From Cristatella mucedo (lineage: Eukaryota; Bryozoa; Phylactolaemata; Cristatellidae): 64,000 nt of DNA. Position 1 is the stretch's first letter; every line of letters begins with the position of its first letter. The position numbers were made by a program, and so were the translations under genes. This document shows, in pieces, positions 13,769 through 44,708 of the stretch. The stretch covers positions 300,001 through 364,000 of the forward strand of contig WPIO01000076.1 of assembly GCA_009760855.2 (NCBI GenBank). Direction: 5' to 3'. The notes under the pieces are model-generated. The model did no database searches. It had not been told where the DNA came from and saw only the letters and a program-made list of their open reading frames with translations.

Positions 13769-14546
13769 GAGAGCACTTTCGGCCTTCGCTTCGAGCCGAC
13801 GCCGGAGGCTGCGACGGCTCGACGCCCCCGGCGCGCGCGCGCGAGCCATCCGCACTCGCGCGCGAGCGGATCGCTGGAGGCGCTGAAGCGGCGAGACCGA
13901 AAACGAGCCGATGCAGATCGGTCGCAGATCGGTCGCGCGCGCGTCATCGGCGCAATATTTACGCTCCCAAAGCGAGCGCTTTTAAAAGCGACATTGGGGG
14001 TTCCAAACTCGCCTCGCCCGCTCTCGGCACTGGCGCCTCGGCGAGCAAACGCGCCGGCGGCGGCGCCCGCGCGGCCGCGGCTTGCTGTGCGGCCAGGCTC
14101 CCGCGACGAGCCCATCGTCGACCGAAGCCGGCTTTTATCCTAAACCGTCGGAGCGTCGGCAAGAGTGCGCAGCGAGGTTCAATACTCCCGAATACCGCGC
14201 AGACAAAGCCGCTAGAAACAACGCAGCGCCGCCGCGTCGCGTCGCTCGCAGAACGGCGGTGGCGCTATTTAAAGAAACCGCCGAGGCGCTCGCGAACCCC
14301 ACCAAGCCTCCTCAGCGCGGCCGCTGTCCGTCGAGCGTGCTCGTCTACGCGTCGCTCTCATTTCCCATCCCCTGTTTTTTTCGGGTCTTCGCCGTTTCTT
14401 AATTGAAAGCCCGCGGTGGGGATGCAGAAAACGCAGGGACGCTATCAGCATACTTAGTTATTAGCCTTTTCTTACGCCGCTCCCGGTAACCCGATTATGA
14501 TCGCGCTCAACGGTCTCACGTGCGGGGGGGGAGAGCGCTGCCGCGG

Positions 14547-14552
14547 CCGCCG

Positions 14553-14591
<39 letters not shown>

Positions 14592-14595
14592 ACTA
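14547..14595. repeat. (CTG)n microsatellite
   Basis: TGCTG repeats in the GC-rich island, with minor interruptions at both ends. Confidence 0.9.
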
Positions 14596-17500
14596 CTATT
14601 TGGGAGCTATTGCGGCCAACTCGCTGCAAGCTTTGCAGCATGCCCGGCGACTGACGACCCGGGGCGCAGCGAGGTCGCGCATTACGGAGCGACGGAAGCC
14701 TCGGCAGAGAAACCCTCGCTACCGTCCCGCCTCCCTCGCGTCGAGCGTCTCGGCTCGAGGGCGCTCGCGCGCAGCTATCGCGCGTGCGCAGTCCTCGCGC
14801 GGTCAGGCGCTAGAGGTTGCTGCCGAGTCCGGCCACCGCTTTCCGTGCGGAGCGATGCCGCCAGGAAAGCGGCGCCGCTCCGCACTTCGCGCGGCGCGCG
14901 CAGCAGAGTCGCCGATCGGCGGCGGCAAGCGTCTTTTGTTTTTGGCGCGGTGACCCGCGAGTAGGGGCCGTAGGCCGCAACGTATTGGCTGCGCACGCGC
15001 ATCGCGAATTAGCCGCACTGTCCATTTGTCGTCGCAACGGAAGTAGCTAGTAATGGAGCCCCGCGACTGCAGTCTTGTAGCAGGACGAGCGAAATGTTTT
15101 AAGACCTGTTATGTGCATGGCTGTATTAGGGTCGCGCGGCGAGACCGGCGGGACGCAGCAGTCGCATGTAAGCCGCCCCAGCACGACGGTCAGCGCGCGA
15201 GCATGCCACGGGCTGCCACGGGTTTGGTAACGAAGTCATGTGCTGTACCGAGATTACTTATTAGCGATGACGCAAATTCACAGCAGTGGAGAATGTCAAG
15301 GAGTTTGACATTTTAAGCATGGAAGACTACGCAGGCGCACGCGAAGAGGGGCGCAGCGCGTTCTCCGCCGCCAAGATATGCGACGGCTGCAGAAAAATGG
15401 CTTCGCTGCCGCTCCCCCCCCCCCGCTGAGTGGCGAGTTCTGTGCTGCTCGGCTTAGTTGTTAATAGTTACGATACGGTTTACGGATAGGCTGCGAGTAC
15501 GCATGAGTACGCATGCTCGCGGTGTTTTCAGTGTGCGGGAGTTCGACTCAATGGCAAAAGTGCCGACATCGGTTGCGTCAACGGCCCCGATGGCGAAAGC
15601 CGCGGGCGCCGCCGCCGCGGCACTGCTGGAGCAGTAGGGCAGTGGCCGCGGACGTTGCGGCGGCGTGCTTTGGTGAAAGCGGCAGTGAGGAAGCTGGTAA
15701 CGGCAGCTTTATATCAGCCGCGGAGCCAATGGCGTGGGACGCGGTAGAGGAAAGCGAGCCGGAGGGAGTGGGAGATACACGACTCCTCTAGAAAGTTGCA
15801 CAGCTTTCGTTAGTCACCAAAAGCGCAGATGGATGCGGCGGCGCCATATTAATGGATAGCCTGACTGACCACCTGATCTGGTTAGCCGCGACCGGTGGAG
15901 CATGAGATTGAGGCTGCCGCAGCTGCGTTGCGGCTAACCTGGAAGCTGGAGAACTTTGTGGGGAGTTCGCAATGCATGCGGAAGCGCTGCGGTCACGCGG
16001 CGATACGGTGGCACAGCGAGCGGACTCATTTGAATTAGAAGTCTCCGGTCTGCATCAATATCGCACCCGCTCTGAGCTTGGTAAGACGTGCACTTAGGAT
16101 ACATTGATTTGTAAAGATAAACACTACTTTGACACACCCATATTTTTTCTTCCTAGTGGCGTTCTACCGGGATCTTGCGGTATTTCAACGAATTCTGGCG
16201 ATTCCACTGTGGCTCCGGAAATTTACTCTTTCGAAGTTACCCACTCTAACTATAATGCTCCTGAATCCGACCGAGCGCGGAATTTCAATTTTGAAAACTT
16301 GAGACTTGCTCTCCGGTGTTGCTGGCGTTTAGTGCGCAAGCATTTAAAAAAAAACAGTGGGAGCTGAAGTTGATAAGCAGTCGATGCCCATTTGCGGCGC
16401 ATCTCCGATAGCCGTCTGCGCGGCGGCACTCTCGGGATCAGCAGATCGGCCGCAAGTGCTGCCGACCTGTCGACTCGACACAGCGAGCGAGCGAGCGTAT
16501 CGCTTCCCGGGGCGCAGCACGGGGGCCGCCAGGCTGCCGGCGACCCCCGCGGAGCCCGCTGCGCTGGTGGCGCGCATTTGGCGCGCTCAATCTTGCCGCC
16601 CCCTCTAAGTGACCGCGTTCAGACGCAGTCGGTTTGACCCGCGACGCCAGCTTGACGCGCCGACCCGCGTCGCCGCGCCGACCTAGAGCCGCGTGGCTAC
16701 GCGGCGAGCGGAAAGCTCGCATTCCAGCGTCGCGCGTGCGCGATCGTTGGTATATATCGAGAGCGTCGCAGCGCGGGCGGCGCACCGCCCGACAAGCCGC
16801 GGAGGCGGGCGAATCGCGCGACTGGCGACGGACGGTACGAGAATGGGCGGAGCGCGAAGAGCGGATAGTTTCGAGACCGGCCGCGAGATCGGCGGCCGCT
16901 ACGTCGCCGCGGACTGCCGCCCGTCGCCACCGGCAAGCCTTCGCCTCGGCCTCTCGTCAGCGGTGCGATCGGTCCGGCAGCCTCGGCTGAGAGCCGTGTC
17001 GCCCAACCGAGCGACGCGCGCAGGACGCGCACCTGGCGCGGCGCGGCCGTGGACACGAGCGGCTGCCCCCGCCGCCGCGGCAAAGCTCCGCCAGCCCAAC
17101 AATGAGAGGACTCGCCGCCACGGCTCCCGCGGCGGCGGCGGCGGCGGCTGCTGCCTCTACCGTCGCAACCAGCCGAACGACCGGCGCAAGCGGCAGCGAT
17201 GCCGGCGGCGGCAGCGGCGACGCTCCACCTCCTCCTTAGCCGCCACCGCCGCCGCAGTCGCTCCGGCGTCGCTGGCACGGGGCACCGGCGAACGACACTT
17301 TGACCGCCGGTGGCCACCGGCGAGAAGTCGAAAGGAAGTTCTCCTATCCGCGACGACGCGGGATGCGCTGCGAGCCTCGAATAAATAGCGCCAGCTGCTC
17401 TCTCGCTGACTTCCGCGGGGCGTCGGCGCACGGGATTGAACGCTTTCGTCTGGGCCGGAACGAAACGGCCTGCGGCGCCCGAGGCGTTGCGCGGCTATCG

Positions 17501-17659
17501 GCGGCGTGGATGGAGCGGTAGTGATGAGAGAGGGAGGCAGGCAGGCAGGCAGGAGGAAAGGAGCGAACGCGCCCTCGCTCTTACGGCGACGGTGCCTCGC
17601 TCGCCGCTCCGCAGGCAGCGCTAGAGCCAGCGAAGCGCGCTTCCTGCATCGATCCTTAC

Positions 17660-17725
17660 AGCGCACGTGAAGTGCCTGGAAAGAGATTTGAGTCCTCTGG
17701 TGGCGCAATACGCATGCACTAATAT
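17660..17725 (+). mobile_element. L2 or SINE-A tail fragment inside the GC-rich island
   Basis: GTGAAGTGCCTGGAAAGAGA, then TCCTCTGGTGGCGCAATA: the shared LINE/SINE tail. The part that would tell the two apart is missing. Confidence 0.5.
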
Positions 17726-18500
17726 CGCTTTCATTACCGTTTAATTACTCAGCCTAATCCTCGGCTGCTCGCAGGCTGAATGTCCGACTCCGCGACAAAG
17801 TCAGCACGACGGCGGCCATTTAAAAACGGCGAGCTCTGAGCGCAGGATAGCGTAACGCGAGCGCTGCGTCAGCGCGCTTTGCTAGTCTACACGTAGGGGG
17901 AGCCGCTAAAGCGAATCGCTGTAGCGGTGCCGTGTCTCTTTACTGGGCAGGCCGAGGCGCCGCCGCGAGCTCGGTGCGGCGTCTCTATGGAGGGCTGACT
18001 GCCGCAAGGCCGCAGGCGGCGCCGCTGGCGACGCCGCGGCCTGCCAGCCGCTCATTGAGGTCGGTCGGTGGGGGGAGGGAGGCGCAGCTGCAACAGAACG
18101 TACGCCTATTTTTGGTGAGCAACAGCAGCTGTCGGAGCGATTCGGCGCAGGTCCGTCGCTCGTGCTGGGAAACTTAGTGCCACAATAATAGTTGCTTCAA
18201 AGGGAGGCTGCTCCTCTTGCCGGCCTCAATTGCCAGCCGTGGACGAGACGCGACGCTTCTTAAGTGGCGACCGGTCCCGCCGCCGTCGGCCAGTCTTCCG
18301 AGACAGCCAGCGATTCGAAAGCGAGGCGATTCGCCCGGTTGCGGCTGTGCAGACCGGTCTGCCCGTCCGCCGTCGCCGGTCAGACCTCGAGCGGCCGGTG
18401 GCGAGTCGATGGGCGGGGCACGCCGTCTTTTTTGCTGCCCACGTGACCGCCGGCTACAAATAACCGTAGGCGCGGCCCTCGGGCGCGCTCAGCTACTGAC

Positions 18501-37174
<18,674 letters not shown>

Positions 37175-37784
37175 GAGGCTTGCGCTGCGTGGCTCTGCGT
37201 TGATTCCACTTAACTCACAGGGCCTCTCCTCGGCGCCCCCCCCCCCGGCACCCGCCGGTGCAGCTGGCAGCTGCTGCTGCTGCTTCCGGGGCGTGCTGCA
37301 TTGGCGACAGAAGACGTCGAGGTCGACTGTCACTTACGGCAGCGGCCGATCCTCGGCAGCAGCTGCTTTTCCATCGATGCCGCTGCTGCCGGTAGCCGCA
37401 GCCACTTCCTGCTGCCGGTTGCTGCTAGTCATGCGACCGAACGAGCCACAGCCTATCGCATTCCTGCCAGCCGAAGGCGTGGCCGACTACATTGGTCGAT
37501 GGCGGAGGCGGCGTGTGAGAGAGAGACCGGAGCAGTCGGAACAATGGCCTTGCCGTGCCGAATTGGTCGCAGCCGTGCATCTGCTGAGTGTGATGTCAGC
37601 CGATGTGTCCCACGGAGGCTGCGCCATTGCTGTCTTGCGTTTAGCTTTGCCGACTCTCTAGTGCTTAGCTAAATCTTGAGCTCTTGAGTTTTTGCTGCGG
37701 CAGCAGTAACTGATTGAGCAGTGCAGGCTATGAGCTGCTCCGTGGGGCAGCTGGACACCAGTCGAGGCAGAAATGTTAACGCCT

Positions 37785-38040
<256 letters not shown>

Positions 38041-38083
38041 CGACCAAAGGCCATATTTTCTGCTGCCGTCAAGCATGATGTAG

Positions 38084-38089
38084 AATAAA
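38084..38089 (+). promoter_or_regulatory. Candidate polyadenylation signal of the LGR transcript
   Basis: AATAAA about 900 nt after the LGR stop codon, beyond the GA tract. A second AATAAA lies at 38805-38810. Either could end the receptor mRNA; the sequence cannot decide. Confidence 0.35.
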
Positions 38090-40057
38090 GATGTATTTAA
38101 ACACTGCTGCCATCACTGCTGTCTGTGACTGCAGAGGAGCGGACTTTGCTGCTCCACTTCGGAAGCGCTCGCTCAACTGTCGGCTCGCAGAGCCGATGGA
38201 GGCAGACGAGACGAAAATCTTTGTGCTTAAATCTCGAAAATGAAGGTAACCGATGAAAGGAGCAGCCGAGCTCGCCGCCCCCCCCCCAGGCCTGCATTGC
38301 CGCATCGATGCTGCATGACCCACCCGTCTGGCAGCGACGAGCGATGCCCGACGGGTGCAGTCAAATATTGTCTGCAACACCGATGGCAGTTACAACCGGC
38401 CGATCAATCGAATGCGCTTGCCTCTAGAACTGCCTAATTTGCTTCGAATCGAGTTGAGTGCTGAACGCTGCTGCACTTGGAGGCTCCTCGACAGCCGCCG
38501 GCTTCCTTTCCTACTACCGGGACACGCTGCTCTAGCGAGAGGAGTGGGACACACTGTTCTAGCGAGGAATCTAGAAACTGGCCACACATTCGACGTACAC
38601 AGTCCTCCCAAGTTAATGTTGAAAAGACGACTGTGCCTGCACTGAAGTGGCACTGGAGCAAGCTAGCAGAGCATGCTCGGCAGGCAAGCACATCACAGGT
38701 GGCTTACGTAGCCCAAGCAGCAGGACGTCCAGGATCTGCAGGGCCACAGCCTGTACTGTATGGTGCAATGCTGGAATGGCACGTGGCATAGCATTTCAGC
38801 CGAAAATAAAATTTGTAGGGTAATGCTAATCGAAAATGGTGCTAAACCGAGATAATCAGGAGAAGCTGCTGACATTTTTAGCGAAATGAGGTCTCGGCTT
38901 GCCTGCAGGCCATGGCCGTACGAAGTTGTCAAAACCAGAGACAGAGGCAGCAGTGCATTCGAAGCTAGTTGCCGCTGTCAAGTGAAACGGAGCACGATGG
39001 AGCACACGTGAAAGCTGCAGACCTGTGTCGGCAAAATAGAGACTTGGTTTGCCTCGTAGGGCCGCAGCCACCGAAAGTAGTTGAAGCCACCTGAAGCCTG
39101 AGTGGAGTGCAGCATGGCGGCAAAGGACGAATGCAATAGTGCGCATTGAGTGGCTGAGGCCAGCACGGTGTCCAGAAGCTGATGGGAGTGAAAAGCTCTG
39201 CCATCTGCTCCCGATGGCTTTGGAGCAGCGGAGGAGCGTCATCTCAGCGTCGTCACGGTCCAGCGGAGTGTTTCTGAGCTTGCGACACTTCCTGGCTGCA
39301 GCTCACTGCCGATTCCACGAGAAACGCCCGACAGAAAGCCGCGGCAGCAGCAGCAGCAGACCTGGACCAATGCCAGCACAATAGTATTGCTTGCATTTCG
39401 CCGGACGTAAGGTGTGCTTCTGTAACAAAGGATCTTTCTTGGGGTGGGGTGGGGGTCGGCAAAACGGCTGAAGTCGTTGGGAGTGTGGCATCCAGCACTG
39501 GCCAATTTTGCCGTCCACAAAGCTAAGCGAACCGAGAGCAGACTCGGTCCTTCCCTCAGATTTCTTTCAGATTTCCTTCCAACTGCATGTGGCGCTATAT
39601 TTACGTGGAAATCAGAGTCAGTGGGTGCCCGAGGTCGTGCAGGAATGGATGAGGTCAGTGCATCTCGCCTCGGCCTACTCTAGTGCACTAGCTTGAGCAG
39701 TGGCATGGCAACGTTTAACATGGTTAGAGAGCTGGTTTTAATTAACGGTACATCTTCTGGCAATTATGCAGCCCTGGGGCTTTACAAAGACTCCTTCTGG
39801 TTTAGGAAGTCGTGGGTTTAACCAACTTGACCCTTTCGGCAATTTTGGCCACGTGAGCTCTTTGGCTCGCAAGAAGAACTTGATAAATGCAGCTGACGAT
39901 TCGCCTGCTCGTATCGTGGGGAACCTTTTAAGCGACCGATAGACAGAAATAGATATCTTAAAGAGCACTGCTAGGGAAGGGGGCCTTGCAACGCCTCTAC
40001 CGATTATCAGCTGGCCCCGACGTCGAAGCGAAAGCCTCCGGTGAAATAGCCACGGTG

Positions 40058-40124
40058 AGCCGAGGCTAATTTCACATTAATAATTAATAATTAATTATTA
40101 TTAATTATAATAGCCGAGGCTAAT
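40058..40124. repeat. AT-rich 41-bp insert flanked by 13-bp direct repeats
   Basis: AGCCGAGGCTAAT occurs exactly at 40058-40070 and 40112-40124. The DNA between is almost only A/T with ATT/AAT units. It looks like a target-site duplication around a minimal insertion. Confidence 0.7.
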
Positions 40125-41063
40125 GGGCGGCCCAATGTTTGACTACGCTCGCCCGACATGGTCGTTTGACTTGCGACCTGGCCGCTATACTATTCTATGT
40201 GCGAGCATAAGCTCGAGCAGACGCTCTCTCTTGGAGCCACGGTCTGCCGGTCGGCGAGTCCTAGCGCTGAGCTCGAGCTGCTGTGAGCTTGTACACGAGT
40301 CCGTCAGAAGTCGCCTGCCGCGTCAGCCACGTAATACGCAAGCAATCCTTCGCTCGCTCGCCATTCCTAATGCGGCGTTGCTGCTAGAGCTGCTGTCGTC
40401 GACGGAATATCGAGTTCTGTGCCCCGTTACTGTTGGATGTATTGCGAGCTTCGGGTCCCTACGTATTCGTGCTAGCTGCGCCTTCGCTACCCGAGCAAAG
40501 GCCAAGGTCACGATGTAATAATCGCTGCCTCTCCAGCGCCTCCCACTCTGCGGACAGACTCTGAAGCTCTGCACTGAAGCAGCACCGCCCAGAGAGGCCG
40601 CCGCCTCTACTGTTGCTATAACTTTTAACCCGCGAAAACTAGGGTGACGTATCTAAAAGAAAAAAAGTGGGTTAGCTTCCTCCCAGGCAGACCCTGAATC
40701 TGAGAGCCCAAAACACGCCGCGCCGCGGAGGTCGGGTTGTTTTGCCCATTTATAAGAAAAGTATGCCGCTCACTGCCTGACGAACGGAGAAAGCCTGGAG
40801 GCGCGCGCTCCTCCTTTACGGATTTCTTTGGCGCAGATGGCGAGACTCGGTTCGGTCCATGGGGTGAGATCGCAGAGGTTGAAGTTAGCTGCTCCTGCTA
40901 GAGGAAGGAAGAGCTGCATCGCCATTCGCTGCTGTCGGTACCGCGGTGGCGAGCGTCAAAATAAAGTCGCAGTTGCAAGAAAACGCATGCGCGATGCATG
41001 TTGGAATGATAGCATACCGTTCTGTGCGGCTGCGGCCGACTTGATGGAGGTACACTGACTTTC

Positions 41064-42082
41064 CATGCATTGATGACATCCGCACATGGATGGCAGCAAA
41101 TTTTCTAAAACTAAACGATGACAAAACTAACTTACTAGTTATGGGCAAACCTAGTGTGATCCAGAGATTGGAAAGGCTGACTCTCAAAATTGGCTCTGCA
41201 AGCATATCTCCTGTCGAATCAGCTCGGAATCTAGGTGTCATATTCCAAAGCGACCTCTCGTTAGACGACCATATCAGCTCCACGGTCACATCTGCCTATT
41301 TTCAGCTTCATAATATTGCTAAAATTCGGGCTTGTTTAGATAAGGATACCACGTCTAAGTTGGTCCACGCATTCGTGACATCCCGTCTCGACTTCTGCAA
41401 CTCACTGCTTACTGGCCTACCAGCATGTGCGATCAGGCGATTGCAGCTGGTGCAAAACTCTGCAGCTAGGCTTGTCTGTCGTGAGCGTCGCAGTTGCCAC
41501 ATTACTCCACTTCCCGCCGACCTGCACTGGCTACCAGTCAAGCAACGGATTGACTTCAAGGTTTTGTCGCTCACTTTTAGGTCCCTTCATTCTATGGCTC
41601 CAGCCTATCTCTCCTATATACTCCCCCATCAGGCCAAGCATCGTACCACTCGCTTTTCGGAATCCAACAGTCTAGAAATACCTCATACAAACCTTAAATC
41701 CTTTGGAGACCGTGCATTTAGTTCATATGCTTCCAAAGCCTGGAACTCCCTCCCGACCTGCGTCAAAACATCCCCTGACCTGACCACATTTAAAAGGAAC
41801 CTAAAAACACACCTATTTAGGACAGCATTTAGGGGGTCCCTGTGAGTCGTCTTTGATGTGCTTATTCGTCCTGACACTGAGCATGCTGCCACTAACCACA
41901 TTTGCATGCTAACCCTGTGCATGTCACCCCTAACCATATTATTTATTTTGTTTGTTTTTCAACCATGATTTCACTTACCATTCAATTGCATTTCCCTTTG
42001 CAGCAAATGTAAAGCACCTAGAAAGAGATTGAGTTCTCTGAGGGCGCTTTATCAAGTGAATTATTATTATTATTATTATTTC
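41064..42082 (+). mobile_element. L2-type LINE, young 5'-truncated copy
   Basis: 251-codon intact frame to the stop at 41843-41845, then 3' UTR and (ATT)n. By eye about 18 differences in about 240 aligned residues against the copy at 479-1622. Intact frames and an almost pure tail indicate recent transposition. Confidence 0.9.
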
Positions 42083-42359
42083 CAGGTTGCCGGTGGCTCG
42101 AAGAAATAGTCGTCAATTCTTCACACGCGGCATACAACTCAATCTCGCTGGGTAATGGACCGTGTCCGTTTCTGCGATATCACAGCGAGCGGTATTCTCT
42201 GCGGACAATGCAAGTCAATGCGTTAAGAGCAGAAAGAGACTCGCGGGAAAGCGGCGAGGGCCAGCGTCTACATACAGCGGCTGTCTGACCCTGACAGGAC
42301 TATAATGCCCTCAGCACTATGACCAGCATCGCGCTGAAGGTTCAACTTTTTGGAAAGTT

Positions 42360-42984
<625 letters not shown>

Positions 42985-44427
42985 CATCCGCTGAGCGGTT
43001 TAGAGTGAAAGTAGAGGGAGGCGAGGACAGAGCGATGTGCTGGCGCGGCTAAATCGAGGGAAGAGCGAGGTTCGGCCAGGGCGAGAAGCGGACGCGAGCA
43101 GAGCTTTGGCACAAACTAGAGGCCACCGTTGCCAGAAGACGTCAGCATTCGGTCTGCTCCTGAGCACGCGACTCAACGATCGCCCGGGCCGCGTCAGCTG
43201 ACGAAGCGAAATTGATACCTGGGGTCGCAAGTCACGTGACTCTCGACCCGCCGCAGTCAACGCTTTCTGCCAGTCCGCCGGCGTGAGCGGACGCAATCTC
43301 TCTCTCTCCCCCCTCGGGCTACGGAGCAGCTTACACGATGGCTCCGACCTCACCCGTGCGTACGCCGCCTTTCGGCGTGCGTCGAATACAGCGAGCCGCC
43401 GTCGCTCTCGCTACCTGTACGCGATGGTTCATCTTCTCCCGTCGGCGCGCCGCCCGCGCGCTTGCGCCGCCACACCGGAAGCCAGACTTCCACCGGCGGT
43501 CGGGCGGCCGAGGCCAGCACGACGAACGTTGAGGTACGCTTCCCCTGCATGTTTAAAAAGCTATTTACTGAATAGTGTAAAATGAGCGACGAGGCGCTTG
43601 GAATTTTCGATTGCGTCAGCTACACGTTCTGTAGAGGAGATTCCCGCGTCAGCCGTATGCAGCAGTCATGTGGTTTGATAACCCGCACTTCGTATTTTCT
43701 TAAAATACGAAAAAAAGGCAAAAAAGTTACCGGCATTATCGTAGAGGGAGACAACTGAAAGCGCGATCACAACCGTGCCGGCAACACAACTTAAACCCAA
43801 TTGCAACTATGCTGAGGGTCTGAATAATTCTAGTGCGTTAGATACAACGAAGCATAAACTTGAAACTAAAGAAAATTACCAACTAAGCATAGGCAAGCAG
43901 AATCTCGTCGTATATTTCCGCGGTGCCCAAATCTGTTTGCGTCGTTCTAACACGCGTATCATCTAAATGTGAATACTTAAAATGGGCTCAAATGATCTGC
44001 CACTGCAATATCAACTTGCGCATTGGTGATCAACAAATTTTGTTTACTAATGTTGTCATATCCTTTTTTTCGATACAAATACTGGAGAAAATTGTTTATT
44101 GCTTTAATACTAAACGTATTCGATCGTTCACAATTTGCCAAAGTCGTTAGGTTGCCCCTGCTTTCTACTTACCTGGATCCACGTAAGCCGCGCGGCGGAT
44201 ACGCGCTCTGGTCGCTAACCGCTGCTGGCGTAATGGTTGAAGCTTGGCGCCAACTCATAATTATTGACATGCACGTTCATTAACGCGGTACATCACGATT
44301 CGACTCGATCACGTAAGTGAAATTTTAAAAACTGTTGCTTAAAAGAAGTGGGTTGAACCTCGCATGAAAAGTAGTCTCGATAATTCAGCGGGGATGGCGC
44401 TGGTTAGTCGGGTAACTCGGGTAAATT
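42985..44427. other. No gene seen; GC-richer patch then AT-rich DNA
   Basis: 43.0-43.55 kb is GC-rich with overlapping frames on both strands and no homology. 43.6-44.4 kb is AT-rich without frames of note. Confidence 0.45.
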
Positions 44428-44708
44428 AAAAGAAACTTTAAAACACACCTATTTAGGACAGCATTTAGTGGATCCCTGTGATTCTTCCTTGATGTGCTTA
44501 TGCGTGCTGACACTGTGCATGCCACTAACCACATTTGCATGCTGACCCTGTGCATGTCACCCCTAACCATATTATTTATTTTGTTTGTTTTTCAAGCATG
44601 ATTTTACTTACTATTCAATTGCATATCACTTTGCAGCAAATGTAAAGCGCCTAGAAAGAGATTGAGTTCTCTGAGGGCGCTTTATCAAGTGCAATATATT
44701 ATTATTAA
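44428..44708 (+). mobile_element. L2-type LINE 3' end
   Basis: Begins at the last codons of the RT frame (KRNFKTHLFRTAFSGSL equivalents) and runs through the complete 3' UTR to (ATT)n. Close to the two younger copies in sequence. Confidence 0.88.
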
